Below the pieces are notes generated by a model, which saw only the letters and a list, made by a program, of their open reading frames with translations, was not told where the DNA came from and made no database searches. From UBA6054 sp963975575 (lineage in GTDB: Bacteria; Planctomycetota; Phycisphaerae; Phycisphaerales; UBA1924): a stretch of DNA of 64,000 bases. The position numbers and the translations under genes are program-made. The stretch covers positions 682,001 to 746,000 of the forward strand of contig CAXBHL010000001.1 of assembly GCA_963975575.1 (NCBI GenBank), in the 5' to 3' direction. Positions 52,043-61,274 of the stretch are shown piece after piece (within the stretch, counting starts at the first letter, position 1; each line of letters starts with the position of its first letter).

Positions 52043-52109
52043 CATCCCAGAGCCCGACCGCACCGACCCGCACCACGCACGATCCCCTCCGCTTCACGGA
52101 GCCGACACG

Positions 52110-52907
52110 ATGAGCCACGCAGCACACAGCCAACCCGCCGCCAACGAACTCGGCTGGAACCCCGAAGACCCGCACGGCACGAACACCCACGCCCACGGGC
52201 ACGTGGTGGTCGGCTGGAAGCTCCAGCTCGGCGTGCTCGCCGCGCTGCTGTTCTTCACCGCGTTGACGGTGGGGTTCTACAACGCCGAGCAGTGGGCGGA
52301 GACCGCGTTCGACATCCACCTTCCCAACTGGGTCAACATCATCGGCGCCATGTCCATCGCCACCATCAAGGCGACGCTGGTCTGCATGTTCTTCATGCAG
52401 CTCCGCTACGACAAGGCACTGAACACCTTCATCCTGCTCTTCTGCCTCTTCGCCGTCGGCCTGTTCATGTTCTTCTCGATCATCGATCTGTCCACCCGCG
52501 GCTGGGTCAACGACTTCAAGTACGGCGAGGTCAAGGACGGCGGCACCGGCGTCGCGCTGGGCGCCCCCCCGCGGAGCGAGTTCTTCGACGCCCGCGTCTC
52601 GCCCCGTGTCGAGACCGCCGGCGACCCCCTGCCCAAGTTCCGCCGCCTCGAGTACAAGGCTGAGTGGCTCGCCGGGCACCCCGGCAAGACCGACAAGGAC
52701 TTCTGGGCCTACTACTACGGCCACGTCGCCCACCCCGAGCGCCAGCCCGAGGACACCGAGAACTACTTCGCCCAGCTCGGCTTCGATCACCACGCGGACC
52801 AGTGGTCGGACGCCAACCGCTCGGTGCTCCGGCGCGGACGCACCGACGCCCTGGACCTCAACCCCGGCGGCGCCGCGCACGGGGACGACCACGCCGGCGA
52901 CCACTGA
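52110..52907 (+). CDS. coxD: Cytochrome c oxidase subunit IV, extended, 265 aa
   Basis: Three hydrophobic helices (GWKLQLGVLAALLFFTALTV, NIIGAMSIATIKATLVCMFF, FILLFCLFAVGLFMFFSIID) match the prokaryotic subunit IV (COX4_pro) fold; MFFMQLRYDKALN is its most typical segment. About 130 extra residues follow, His/Asp-rich at the very end (HGDDHAGDH). This tail is unusual for a normally 100-residue subunit and would be external. Confidence 0.85.
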   Translation: MSHAAHSQPAANELGWNPEDPHGTNTHAHGHVVVGWKLQLGVLAALLFFTALTVGFYNAEQWAETAFDIHLPNWVNIIGAMSIATIKATLVCMFFMQLRYDKALNTFILLFCLFAVGLFMFFSIIDLSTRGWVNDFKYGEVKDGGTGVALGAPPRSEFFDARVSPRVETAGDPLPKFRRLEYKAEWLAGHPGKTDKDFWAYYYGHVAHPERQPEDTENYFAQLGFDHHADQWSDANRSVLRRGRTDALDLNPGGAAHGDDHAGDH

Positions 52908-52937
52908 CCAACGCCGGGCACACCCGGCCGGGACACC

Positions 52938-53798
52938 ATGACCAGCACACCCAAAGCACCGCGACGCCCACGACCCATCCCCCTGGCCGTGGCCGCGGTT
53001 TCTCTGTGCGTCCTGAGCGTCTCGGTCTTCCTGCTCGCCACGCGTGTCCGCGCGTACAACGAGAGCGCGATCCACTCCGTCTTCGCGTTCATCGAGGTTT
53101 CCAACCCCGAGTTCACATTCTGGGACCGCCCGGTCAAGCTCCTCGACGACGCCGACCCCGACGGCAACCCCACCGTCCGGGTGGTCTACGGCGACGACGA
53201 GCTGGCCTTGCCCGTGACCGTCCTGACCCGCCAGAAGATCCCCGGCTTCTTCAACCGCCACGCCGACTGGCTGCGCATGGTCTTCTTCGCCGACCGATCG
53301 GGCCTGACCATGGAGGAGTTCGAACAGGCGGTCGCCGACGAGACCGTGCCCCTCCGCCTGGTCGTCGTCACCCGCACGCCCTTCGGCGCGGATCCGGTCA
53401 AGGACGGGCTCTTCGGGCTCGAGCAGGAACGCAACGAATCCACCGCCGACGTGCGGCGCGACCGCTGGCTCTTCGACTTCTACGAACTCAACCCCGAGGG
53501 CGGCTTCACCGTCCACCAGCCGCTGCGCTTCCCCGAGTCCGGCGCCAGCCTGCTCCGACGCCAGAACCAGGCCAAGCTCGCCGGCGAGCCCATCCCCCAG
53601 CGACAGGCCGGCGAGCTGCAGGAACGCACCTGGCAGTACGGCGCCGCCCTGAAGGTCATGCCCCGGGCCCCGGCCATCACCTTCGAGAACCAGGCCCTCC
53701 GCGCCGCGGGATGGACGCTCCCCGTCTCCTCCGCCTCCGTGCTCGGGCTGGTCTTCGGCATCTTCTTCGCCTTTGCGCCCCAGCGCCGGCGCGACTGA
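52938..53798 (+). CDS. Membrane protein of unknown function, end of cox operon, 286 aa
   Basis: One helix near the N-terminus (LAVAAVSLCVLSVSVFLLAT) and one near the C-terminus (LPVSSASVLGLVFGIFFAFA) bracket a domain of about 220 residues on the periplasmic side. The domain includes FWDRPVKLLDDAD and LRMVFFADRSGLTMEEFEQA. I recognise no family. It starts 31 bases after coxD and is followed by a terminator, so it belongs to the oxidase transcript and may be an assembly or accessory factor. Confidence 0.72.
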   Translation: MTSTPKAPRRPRPIPLAVAAVSLCVLSVSVFLLATRVRAYNESAIHSVFAFIEVSNPEFTFWDRPVKLLDDADPDGNPTVRVVYGDDELALPVTVLTRQKIPGFFNRHADWLRMVFFADRSGLTMEEFEQAVADETVPLRLVVVTRTPFGADPVKDGLFGLEQERNESTADVRRDRWLFDFYELNPEGGFTVHQPLRFPESGASLLRRQNQAKLAGEPIPQRQAGELQERTWQYGAALKVMPRAPAITFENQALRAAGWTLPVSSASVLGLVFGIFFAFAPQRRRD

Positions 53799-53832
53799 GC
53801 CGCACGGTCGGACACGTCACCAGCCCAACGAA

Positions 53833-53857
53833 AAACGCCCGGCAATGCCGGGCGTTT
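53833..53857. terminator. Bidirectional terminator closing the cox operon
   Basis: An 11-bp stem AAACGCCCGGC / GCCGGGCGTTT around AAT, with A residues before and T residues after; it serves the plus-strand cox run and the minus-strand OmpA gene. Confidence 0.88.
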
Positions 53858-53878
53858 CGCGTTCGGTTCATCGAGCGA

Positions 53879-54748
53879 TCACTTCGTCGGATCGATCTGC
53901 ATGGGGTCCTCGGTCGGCTGTGTCGCGGTCGGGGCCGACGCGCCGGACGGAGCGCGGAAGGTCGAGGGCACGAGGTAGATCTCCACCCGGCGGTTCTCGG
54001 CCGTGCCCGCGTTGGCGTTGTTCGGCACGGCGGGGCGGTGCTCGCCCCATCCCGCGGCCTGGATCCGTTCCCACGCCACGCCGCGATCGCCGAGCACCTT
54101 GCGGACCGAGATGGCCCGGTGCGCCGACAGGTGCATGTTGGTCGGGTGACGCTGGGCGGTGCCCGAGGAGATCCGCTGGCTGTCGGTGTGACCGACCACC
54201 ACCACGTCGTAGCCCTGGGCCTCGTTGCTGGTCAGCACGGTGGCCAGACGGCCGAGCGCGTCCGCGCTGCCGGCCTGGACCTGGTCCGAGCCGGAGGCGA
54301 AGGTCAGGTCGCTGGAGAACCGCAGCATGCCCCGGTCCGCGTCGTAGACGATCAGGTCGGGGAACTGGCGGGCCAGGTTGGCCAGCGCGCGGTCGGTGGT
54401 CGGATCCAGGCGTCCCAGCTCGAGCCCGCCCAGGCGGCTCTCCAGGTCACGCATGGACGCCATGGCCTGATTGAGCTGATCGCGCAGGCGGTCGTTCTCG
54501 CCGGTCAGGTTGGCGATCACGCCCGAGGCGTTGCCCGCCGAGCCGCTCATCGCGGCGTTCTGGGCCTGCGCCGCGTCCAGGCTGGCCTGGGTCCGCTGGA
54601 GCTGGTCGGTCAGGCTCCGGTTGGTCTCCCAGAGCTTGTCGTACTCGCCCTGGCTCACGCAGCCGGTCAGGCCTGCGCACATGGTCACGATCGCGGCCGC
54701 CCGGATGCCCCGGGACCGCGTGATGGGGTTGTTCTTGAACTTCGTCAT
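53879..54748 (-). CDS. OmpA-family peptidoglycan-binding lipoprotein, 289 aa
   Basis: Signal with lipobox GLTGC (about residue 30) is followed by a coiled-coil (YDKLWETNRSLTDQLQRTQ and LTGENDRLRDQLNQAMASMR). The C-terminal OmpA-like domain has LTFASGSDQVQAG, VVVGHTDSQRISSG, LSAHRAISVRKVL and ENRRVEIYLV, the diaminopimelate-binding fold. It would tether the outer membrane to peptidoglycan. ATG 54748 follows GAGGAG; the frame is open far upstream but without coding sense. Convergent with the cox operon. Confidence 0.93.
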   Translation of the reverse strand: MTKFKNNPITRSRGIRAAAIVTMCAGLTGCVSQGEYDKLWETNRSLTDQLQRTQASLDAAQAQNAAMSGSAGNASGVIANLTGENDRLRDQLNQAMASMRDLESRLGGLELGRLDPTTDRALANLARQFPDLIVYDADRGMLRFSSDLTFASGSDQVQAGSADALGRLATVLTSNEAQGYDVVVVGHTDSQRISSGTAQRHPTNMHLSAHRAISVRKVLGDRGVAWERIQAAGWGEHRPAVPNNANAGTAENRRVEIYLVPSTFRAPSGASAPTATQPTEDPMQIDPTK

Positions 54749-54889
54749 CAGGTCCGCTCCTCGCTGGCGTATCCCGGCCTTGGGACACGGCTCAATCCTA
54801 CGATGCCCGCAACGCCGACGCGACCGCGCCCGCGACCGAGCCGCCCCAATCGAATCGGCCCGTTTCCGCCGTGGGCATGAAATCACGCG

Positions 54890-56236
54890 ATGATCCCAGC
54901 ACTCCAGACCGATCGGCCCAGCATCGTTCGTCTCCATGCCGCCGGCATCGCCGACGCCTCCATGGGTGTGGTTGCCCCCGGGGCGATCCTGCTGGAGACC
55001 CACCCGGATCGGGTGGTTGTCCGGGCGGCGGGCCGACCCGAGGCCCTCGGTGCCCCCGATCTGCCTGCGCCGGACCGCACCGTCGATCTGCCCGACCATC
55101 TGCTGATCCCGGCCCTGGTCAACGCCCACACGCACCTGGACCTCTCCCACATCGGCCCGGTGGCCCATGATCCCGGCGACGGCTTCGTCGCGTGGGTCGA
55201 GCACATCCGCGCGAGCCGCCGCGAAACGCCCGAGGGCATCGCCGAGGCGGTCCGTCTCGGAGTGGAACTGTCCGCCAAGGGCGGGACGGTTGCGGTGGGG
55301 GACATCGCCGGCGCGCCCGGCGGGCGCCTGACCGACACTCCCGCCCGCGTGCTGGGCGCGTCGGTTCTGGCCGGCGTTTCCTACCTGGAGTTCTTCGGCA
55401 TCGGCAAGTCCGCGCCCGGCACCGTCGAGCGTCTTGAGCGGTTCGCGACCCGCGACCTGCCCGCCCTCTGCGCCCAACTCGCCGGAACGCCCGTGCGGGT
55501 CGGGCTCCAGCCGCACGCACCGAACACCGTGGACTTGGGTGTGTACCGCTGGGCCGCGGCCCTGGCATCGCGCCTCGACCTGCCGCTGTGCACCCACCTC
55601 GCCGAAACGATCGAAGAGCACGAGTTCATCAAACGCGGGACCGGGCCGCAGCGTGCCATGCTCGAGCGGTTCGGTGTCTGGGACGAATCGGTGCTGCACC
55701 ACGCCGGCCGGGGCCTGCACCCGGTCGCCCACCTCTCTCCCGTGCTGCGGGCCCACCGGGTGCTGAGCGCCCACGTCAACGACGCGACCGACGACGCGAT
55801 CGGGCTGCTCGCGGAAACGGACACGCCGGTCGTGTATTGCCCACGCGCGTCGGCCTACTTCCGCGCGGACCGGGCCTTCGGCCCGCACCGGTACCGGGAC
55901 ATGCTGGCGGCGGGCGTGCCGGTATGCCTGGGCACGGACTCGATCGTCAATCTCGACACGCCGGACCGGATCAGCGTGCTCGACGAGATGCGTCTGTTGC
56001 ACCGGCGCGACCGAACCGATCCACGGACGCTCCTGGCCATGGCAACGGTCCACGGTGCCGCGGCCCTGGGGCTGAACGGCGCCGCGGTAACCCTGACCCC
56101 GGGCCCGCTCGCCGGGCTGCTGGGAATTCCCATCGCTCGCGGTGTCGCCCGCGACGATCCGGACGAACTCTGGGCCTCCGCGATGAACCAAACGGCCCCT
56201 CCGACCGTGCTGATTCTCAGTCGAGAATCCTTCTAA
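54890..56236 (+). CDS. Amidohydrolase-family deaminase, 448 aa
   Basis: It is a metal-dependent hydrolase of the chlorohydrolase/SsnA/MtaD group. Visible sites: HxH in LVNAHTHLDLS (about residues 84-88), THLAETIEEHEF, SAHVNDATDD, and LGTDSIVNLD with the metal Asp. The substrate cannot be read from the sequence; candidates are S-adenosylhomocysteine/methylthioadenosine deaminase or aminofutalosine deaminase of the menaquinone pathway. The latter would fit the menaquinol-driven chain nearby but is inference. There is no clear Shine-Dalgarno before ATG 54890. Confidence 0.83.
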   Translation: MIPALQTDRPSIVRLHAAGIADASMGVVAPGAILLETHPDRVVVRAAGRPEALGAPDLPAPDRTVDLPDHLLIPALVNAHTHLDLSHIGPVAHDPGDGFVAWVEHIRASRRETPEGIAEAVRLGVELSAKGGTVAVGDIAGAPGGRLTDTPARVLGASVLAGVSYLEFFGIGKSAPGTVERLERFATRDLPALCAQLAGTPVRVGLQPHAPNTVDLGVYRWAAALASRLDLPLCTHLAETIEEHEFIKRGTGPQRAMLERFGVWDESVLHHAGRGLHPVAHLSPVLRAHRVLSAHVNDATDDAIGLLAETDTPVVYCPRASAYFRADRAFGPHRYRDMLAAGVPVCLGTDSIVNLDTPDRISVLDEMRLLHRRDRTDPRTLLAMATVHGAAALGLNGAAVTLTPGPLAGLLGIPIARGVARDDPDELWASAMNQTAPPTVLILSRESF

Positions 56237-56252
56237 ACTACTGGCTGACGGG

Positions 56253-56258
56253 TATGAT
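56253..56258 (+). promoter_or_regulatory. -10-like TATGAT upstream of resB
   Basis: TATGAT overlaps the in-frame ATG at 56254 and would start transcription near 56265. This favours ATG 56284 as the real resB start. Confidence 0.4.
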
Positions 56259-56283
56259 TCCTGTCAAACCGAAGACGGTGCCC

Positions 56284-58935
56284 ATGAGCAAGAAATGGCA
56301 ACGGAACAAGGCGTGGGAGGACGAGCACCTGACCGGGGCGTTGACGCCGGTGCGTCTGGTCCTGCGCGCGTTCAGCACGATCCCGCTGGCGATCGGGCTG
56401 CTGGTGTTCATCTCCATCTACTGCATGCTGGCGTCGGTGCCGGTGGGCCTGCTGGCCACGCTGCCGACCTACCTGATCGTGGGTGTTTCGGCGTTGCTGA
56501 CGGGGTTGATCCCGGCGACGCTGGGCGTGATGGCGGTGCGGTGGATCGTGCCGCGTTCCGCCCGGGGCGCGCGCTTCAGCCTCTCCCTGCTGATCGGCGC
56601 CGGACTCATGGTGGCGGGCGTGGGCGCCTGGTCGCGGTGGGCGTGGCCGGCGATGCACTACGACCCGGCGGCCGGCACCGGTCTGATGCTGTTCGCGGAC
56701 TTCGTGGGCACCTACCAGTCGGTCACGCTGCGACGCATGCCGTTCATGGAGATGACCGAGACGCAGTTCTACGCCTGGTGGCCGATGCGCCTGGCGCTTG
56801 TGCTGTTCGTGATCAACATGATCGTGACCACGGTCCGGCGGATCGAGTTCACCTTCAAGAACATCGGCGTGCTCAGCGTGCACACCGGCATCGTGCTGAT
56901 CGCGGTCGGCTCGATCTTCTACCAGCGGTTCAAGCAGGAGGGCGACACCCTCATCCCCGCGGCCGCGCCGGGGGGCACCGTGGGCCCCGCGCAGCGGATC
57001 TTTTACGACCGCGAGGACGTGGTGCTCTACGTCGCCCAGCAGCTCACCTGGAACGGGCAGCCCCGCTGGGAGCAGCGTGCGCTGCGGCGACTGCCCCGCT
57101 ACAACAACTACGACCTGCGGGCCGGGCTGCCCTCCGGCGAGCTGTTCTCCGACCGAGACACCCACGCGGGCGGTCCGGACGCCGACCGTGAGCCCAAGCC
57201 CGCGGAGCGGCAGGCGGTGACCGACGCGGGGCGGACGCTCGCCCTGCCGGTGCCCGGCTCGAACCCCGAGCAGCCCGTGCTCTACGTGGACCCGGACATC
57301 CGCCTGCGGGTGGTCGGATACACGCCCTACGCCTCGCTGCAGTCCGACTGGGTGAGTGCCGCACCGCCCGCGGACGGTTCCGAGCCGAACCCGATGCGGA
57401 CGGCCGAGCTGTTCGCGGACATCCCCGGCATGCCCCGGCCCAAGGACGAGCCGCTGTTCGAGTTCCCGTTCTTCCTGGGCGATCCGACGCAGCGGGTGCG
57501 CAGCAACGACATCGTGGCGGTCGAGTTCACCCGCGCGATGGACCGGCAGCGGTGGGAGGACCTGTCCGCGCCGGTGCCGGTGGCGGCCTCGCACGCGATG
57601 GTGATCGAGGTGCCCGGCAGCGGCTTCCGGGCCGTGCTCCCGGCCCGCACCGGCGACGAGCTGACGCTCGGCGACACCGGGTGGACGGTCGCGGTGCAGC
57701 AGCTTGCCGAAGAGCCGCCCTTCCCGATCATCACCAAGGGCTACGAGGGCGCGACGAGTTCGGTGGCCGTGCTCCGGCTGACCCCGCCGGCCGGCGCGGA
57801 CGGCACGCGCCCGGAGGCGATCGAGCGGTGGGTCTTCCACCGTTTTCCGGAGCTGAACCAGGATCTTGCGACCACCTCGGACCCGGCCACCGGACGCCCG
57901 ATGCGGGGCGCGCCGGACCCCGCGATCCGCATCGCCTATCTCGACCTGTCCCGCCTGCAGGTGTACCTCGACGAGCGGGCCGACGGCTCGGTCCGCGCCA
58001 TCGTCCGCCAGCCGGGCGGGCGGGTCCGTGTCCAGGATGACGCGCCCGACGGCTGGATCCGCGACATCGTGCCCAACGAGGAGAACGCGCGCGTGGACCT
58101 GAGGCTGGGCGAGCGCTGGGCCCACGCCGAGCGCGTGGATCGGCCCGTGCCCACCCCGGTCCCCGAGCGGGACATCTCGCTGATGGGCAGCCACACCGAG
58201 GCGCTCGTCGCGGTCGAGGTGTCGTCCGACCAGCTCGGCGGTCGCGACGCGTGGTCCGAGGTCGTGTGGCTGCCGTTCACCAAGTACATGGGCATCCAGC
58301 GCGACACGGACCGGGCGGTCACGCTGCCAGACGGGCGTGAGGTGCGCCTCGCGTTCGGCCGGCTGCAGCGTCCGTTCCCCGACTTCACGGTGTCGCTGCT
58401 CGATTTCGAGATGATCGCCTACGACCACCGCGGCGCGCCGCGGGATTACCAGAGCACCGTGCGGGTCGCCCCGGTGGTGGCGCCCGGCGAGGCCGGGGGC
58501 AGCTTCCAGGCCTACGACCACCTGATCAAGCTCAACGAGCCGCTCCGGGCCCCGTTCCACTGGGACCCCGAGGCCAACGTGGTGTTCAACACCGCGCGGC
58601 GCCTGCTCGCCGGGCTCAACCCGCACCAGTTCAAGCTCTCGCAGGCCGGCTGGGACCGGGCCGGCTGGACGGAGACGCAGCGGCTCGCGGACCTGGGCCA
58701 AGCGCCCGGCCCGCGCGTGAGTTTCACCATCCTCGGCGTGGGCAACAACCCGGGCATCCACGTCATCGCCTTCGGCAGCATCCTGATGGGCGTGGGCATC
58801 CCGTGGGCGTTCTACGTCAAGCCCTGGCTGGTGCGTCGTGAGAAGGAGCGTCTGGCCGAGGCCGTGCGTTCCGGCAAGATCAAGACCCCCCGGCAGCGCA
58901 CCGGCGTTGCCCAACCCGCGGAGGTGCCCGCATGA
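56284..58935 (+). CDS. resB: ResB-like cytochrome c biogenesis protein, 883 aa
   Basis: ResB and CcsA form the System II heme export and ligation complex that attaches heme to CxxCH. N-terminal helices: LAIGLLVFISIYCMLASVPV, LPTYLIVGVSALLTGLIPA, FSLSLLIGAGLMVAGVGAW and LALVLFVINMIVTTVRRIEF; a later one in FKNIGVLSVHTGIVLIAVGS carries a His of the type that binds heme. A very large periplasmic domain (about 230-830) and one last helix (VIAFGSILMGVGIPWAFYV) follow. It is longer than the 450-550 aa typical of ResB. Its stop overlaps ccsA (ATGA), so the two are coupled. Confidence 0.85.
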   Translation: MSKKWQRNKAWEDEHLTGALTPVRLVLRAFSTIPLAIGLLVFISIYCMLASVPVGLLATLPTYLIVGVSALLTGLIPATLGVMAVRWIVPRSARGARFSLSLLIGAGLMVAGVGAWSRWAWPAMHYDPAAGTGLMLFADFVGTYQSVTLRRMPFMEMTETQFYAWWPMRLALVLFVINMIVTTVRRIEFTFKNIGVLSVHTGIVLIAVGSIFYQRFKQEGDTLIPAAAPGGTVGPAQRIFYDREDVVLYVAQQLTWNGQPRWEQRALRRLPRYNNYDLRAGLPSGELFSDRDTHAGGPDADREPKPAERQAVTDAGRTLALPVPGSNPEQPVLYVDPDIRLRVVGYTPYASLQSDWVSAAPPADGSEPNPMRTAELFADIPGMPRPKDEPLFEFPFFLGDPTQRVRSNDIVAVEFTRAMDRQRWEDLSAPVPVAASHAMVIEVPGSGFRAVLPARTGDELTLGDTGWTVAVQQLAEEPPFPIITKGYEGATSSVAVLRLTPPAGADGTRPEAIERWVFHRFPELNQDLATTSDPATGRPMRGAPDPAIRIAYLDLSRLQVYLDERADGSVRAIVRQPGGRVRVQDDAPDGWIRDIVPNEENARVDLRLGERWAHAERVDRPVPTPVPERDISLMGSHTEALVAVEVSSDQLGGRDAWSEVVWLPFTKYMGIQRDTDRAVTLPDGREVRLAFGRLQRPFPDFTVSLLDFEMIAYDHRGAPRDYQSTVRVAPVVAPGEAGGSFQAYDHLIKLNEPLRAPFHWDPEANVVFNTARRLLAGLNPHQFKLSQAGWDRAGWTETQRLADLGQAPGPRVSFTILGVGNNPGIHVIAFGSILMGVGIPWAFYVKPWLVRREKERLAEAVRSGKIKTPRQRTGVAQPAEVPA

Positions 58936-60674
58936 CTCGCGTCGCGGCGTTCATCGCACTCGTGCTCTCCTGCCTGCCCGCCATGGCCCAGGCCCCGGAC
59001 GGCAACGCCCATCCCGACACCCAGCTCGTCTCCGAGATGGCGGCCGACGCGGTCAACCCGTTCGGCCAGCCGGCGCGGACGGAGATGTCGGTGGCCGACA
59101 AGAAGGCCTTCGCCGACGCGCTGGACCTCTCGCCGCTGTCCGACCTGGCCGTCTTCCACAACGGGCGCGTCAAGATCGTCCAGACGCTCGCGGACGAGTC
59201 GGTCGTCACCATGACCGGGCGGCACAAGCACTTCGATCTGGACCGTTCCGGCGAGAAGGTCGAGAAGGTCAGTTTCGCCCCGATGTTCACCTGGCTGGAC
59301 ATCATGATCGACCCCATGCACTATGTGGACCGGCCCACGATCGGGATCGGCTACCTCCCCCTGCGTCAGCAGATCCTCCGGCGTGCGATCGAGGACCCCG
59401 CCCAGCGGGAGGCGTGGCTGAAGACCGGCATGGTCTCGCCGCGGATGGTCGATCAGCTCCTGACCCCGGTGATGGACGACCATGCCGGTGAGGAGCAGTA
59501 CCGACGGGCCGCGGGCAAGGTGGACCGGGCGTTCGTGGTCTTCGTGGACTCGTGGTCGAACCTGAACCTGATCGCGCCGCGTTTGACGGACCAGCCCTGG
59601 ACGCACCTGGGCCAGCTCCCGGACGACGCCCCGGCGCGCCGGGCGGCGACGCGACTGGCCACGGCCTGGCGTGCGGCCGACGCCGCCGGCGTCAACGCGG
59701 CCGTCGCCGAACTCGCGTCGATCCTGCCCACGATCAACGCCAAGGTCTACCCGGACCGGGCCCGGGCGCTCGAGTCGCTGTACAACCGCTCCAATGCCTT
59801 CGAGTGGGGTTACTGGGTTTATCTGGTCTCGCTGGTGTCGCTGATCATCGCGTTCGGCACCGGGCGGAAGTGGCTGGTGGGGCTGGGCATCGTGACGCTG
59901 GTGATCGCGATGGGGCTGCACGGGCTGGGCTTCGGCCTGCGCTGGGCGATCGCCGAGCGCTTCCCGATCCAGAACCAGTTCGAGTCGATGACCGGGCTCT
60001 CGCTCTTCGCGGCGCTGGTCGGTTTCGTCGCCATGCTCGTCAAGAAGCAGTGGCTCTTCGGGGCGGCCGCCGCGGCCACGGGCTTCCTCGTGCTCATCAC
60101 CGCCACCGAGACGGGCATCCCGGGCGTGCACATCGAGCGCGAGGCGGCCATCCTCAACACCTCGGTGCTGCTCAAGTACCACGTGACCACGGTGCTGACC
60201 AGCTACGGCCTGATCGCCCTGGGATTCATCATCTCGCTGTTCTATCTGGCCACGCACTACGGCGCGAAGTTCGCCGGAAAGACCGAGATGCAGGTCGTCG
60301 CGGCCGGCGCGTTGGGGGGCGGTGGCTCGGCCGAGGGCGACACGGGCCCCACGGGCGTGCGCCGCACGCTCAAGGACCTGGACACCGCCCACATGACGGT
60401 GCTGCAGCTCGCCTTCTGGACGCTGGGCGTGGGCATCCTGCTGGGCGCGTGGTGGGCCGACCACTCGTGGGGGCGCTGGTGGGCCTTCGACCCGAAGGAG
60501 ACCTGGGCGCTGGTCACCTGGATCGTCTACCTGATCGTGATCCACGTGCGCCTGACCGGCCTGAAGGACCGCGGCCTGACCACGGCGTGGCTGTCGGTGG
60601 CGGGGTTCATCGTGATGCTGTGGACCTACTTCGGCGTGAATCTGCTGCTGCCGGGGCTGCACGCGTACGCGTGA
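58932..60674 (+). CDS. ccsA: Cytochrome c biogenesis protein CcsA/CcmC-like, 580 aa
   Basis: A signal peptide (ending PAMAQA) and a periplasmic N-terminal domain of about 280 residues precede eight helices. The tryptophan-rich heme site is present: SWGRWWAFDPKETWALVTW. Conserved His ligands appear in LLKYHVTTVLTSYG and YLIVIHVRLTG. The N-terminal domain with a signal peptide is an addition compared with short CcsA. It works with resB and would mature ActA, ActE and CoxB. Confidence 0.9.
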   Translation: MTRVAAFIALVLSCLPAMAQAPDGNAHPDTQLVSEMAADAVNPFGQPARTEMSVADKKAFADALDLSPLSDLAVFHNGRVKIVQTLADESVVTMTGRHKHFDLDRSGEKVEKVSFAPMFTWLDIMIDPMHYVDRPTIGIGYLPLRQQILRRAIEDPAQREAWLKTGMVSPRMVDQLLTPVMDDHAGEEQYRRAAGKVDRAFVVFVDSWSNLNLIAPRLTDQPWTHLGQLPDDAPARRAATRLATAWRAADAAGVNAAVAELASILPTINAKVYPDRARALESLYNRSNAFEWGYWVYLVSLVSLIIAFGTGRKWLVGLGIVTLVIAMGLHGLGFGLRWAIAERFPIQNQFESMTGLSLFAALVGFVAMLVKKQWLFGAAAAATGFLVLITATETGIPGVHIEREAAILNTSVLLKYHVTTVLTSYGLIALGFIISLFYLATHYGAKFAGKTEMQVVAAGALGGGGSAEGDTGPTGVRRTLKDLDTAHMTVLQLAFWTLGVGILLGAWWADHSWGRWWAFDPKETWALVTWIVYLIVIHVRLTGLKDRGLTTAWLSVAGFIVMLWTYFGVNLLLPGLHAYA

Positions 60675-61250
60675 TCAATCCGGTTTGAGAAGCCCGGCGA
60701 ACCGTTCGATGGATCCTTCGGTGTAGGTCCCCGGCTCGACCTGCAGCACCCGCGCGTCCGCGTCGAGCAGTACCGCGTAGATCTGCTCGTCGGTCGCCAT
60801 GCCCAACGCGTCGCGGAACTTGTCGACATCGGTGTAGAGCGTGATCGTCCGTGCGCGGGCGGCATCGTCTGGGATGCCCGAGCGCATGCCGCCGTCGATG
60901 AACCACGCCATCCAGCCCCAGCGGGTGCCGGAGATGGTGGGGGTCTCGACCACGCGGATGCCGGGGATGGCGGCCTCGATCGCGTCGAGTTGGGCCAGCC
61001 AGGTGTCGACCTCGGCCTGCTGCTGGCGTTTGAACGCGACGAGCACCAAGGCGGGTTGGCCCTTGAGGTCGTCGGGGAAGGTCACGGTCTCGCCGTGCAG
61101 GTTCTCGCCGGAGACACTGGGGAACAGCATGGCCCTGCCCTCGGACATCGCCCGCACCGGGCTGTGGCGACAGGCGGTCACGACCACGAGCGCAAGAACG
61201 ACCACGCCGATGCCGATGCCCAGCCAGATCATGCGTCGTGCTCTCGTCAT
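60675..61250 (-). CDS. ATP10-like thioredoxin-fold protein, membrane anchored, 191 aa
   Basis: An N-terminal helix (MIWLGIGIGVVVLALVVVTA) with Cys at its end suggests a membrane anchor, possibly lipidated. The rest matches the pattern of the ATP10 family (FPSVSGENLHGETVTFPDDL, LVLVAFKRQQQAEVDTWL, ITLYTDVDKFRDALGM, YAVLLDADARVLQVEPGTYT). In mitochondria ATP10 helps assemble the ATP synthase; bacterial function is not established. No CxxC is present, so it is not a disulfide enzyme. GGGAGG precedes ATG 61250. It is convergent with ccsA and divergent from the glycosylase gene. Confidence 0.6.
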   Translation of the reverse strand: MTRARRMIWLGIGIGVVVLALVVVTACRHSPVRAMSEGRAMLFPSVSGENLHGETVTFPDDLKGQPALVLVAFKRQQQAEVDTWLAQLDAIEAAIPGIRVVETPTISGTRWGWMAWFIDGGMRSGIPDDAARARTITLYTDVDKFRDALGMATDEQIYAVLLDADARVLQVEPGTYTEGSIERFAGLLKPD

Positions 61251-61274
61251 GGAACCTCCCAATCATTCGGGCGG

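Noticed and set aside
56254..56283. resB start at ATG 56254
   Set aside because: This ATG lies inside a TATGAT hexamer that better serves as the -10 for a start at 56284; still uncertain.
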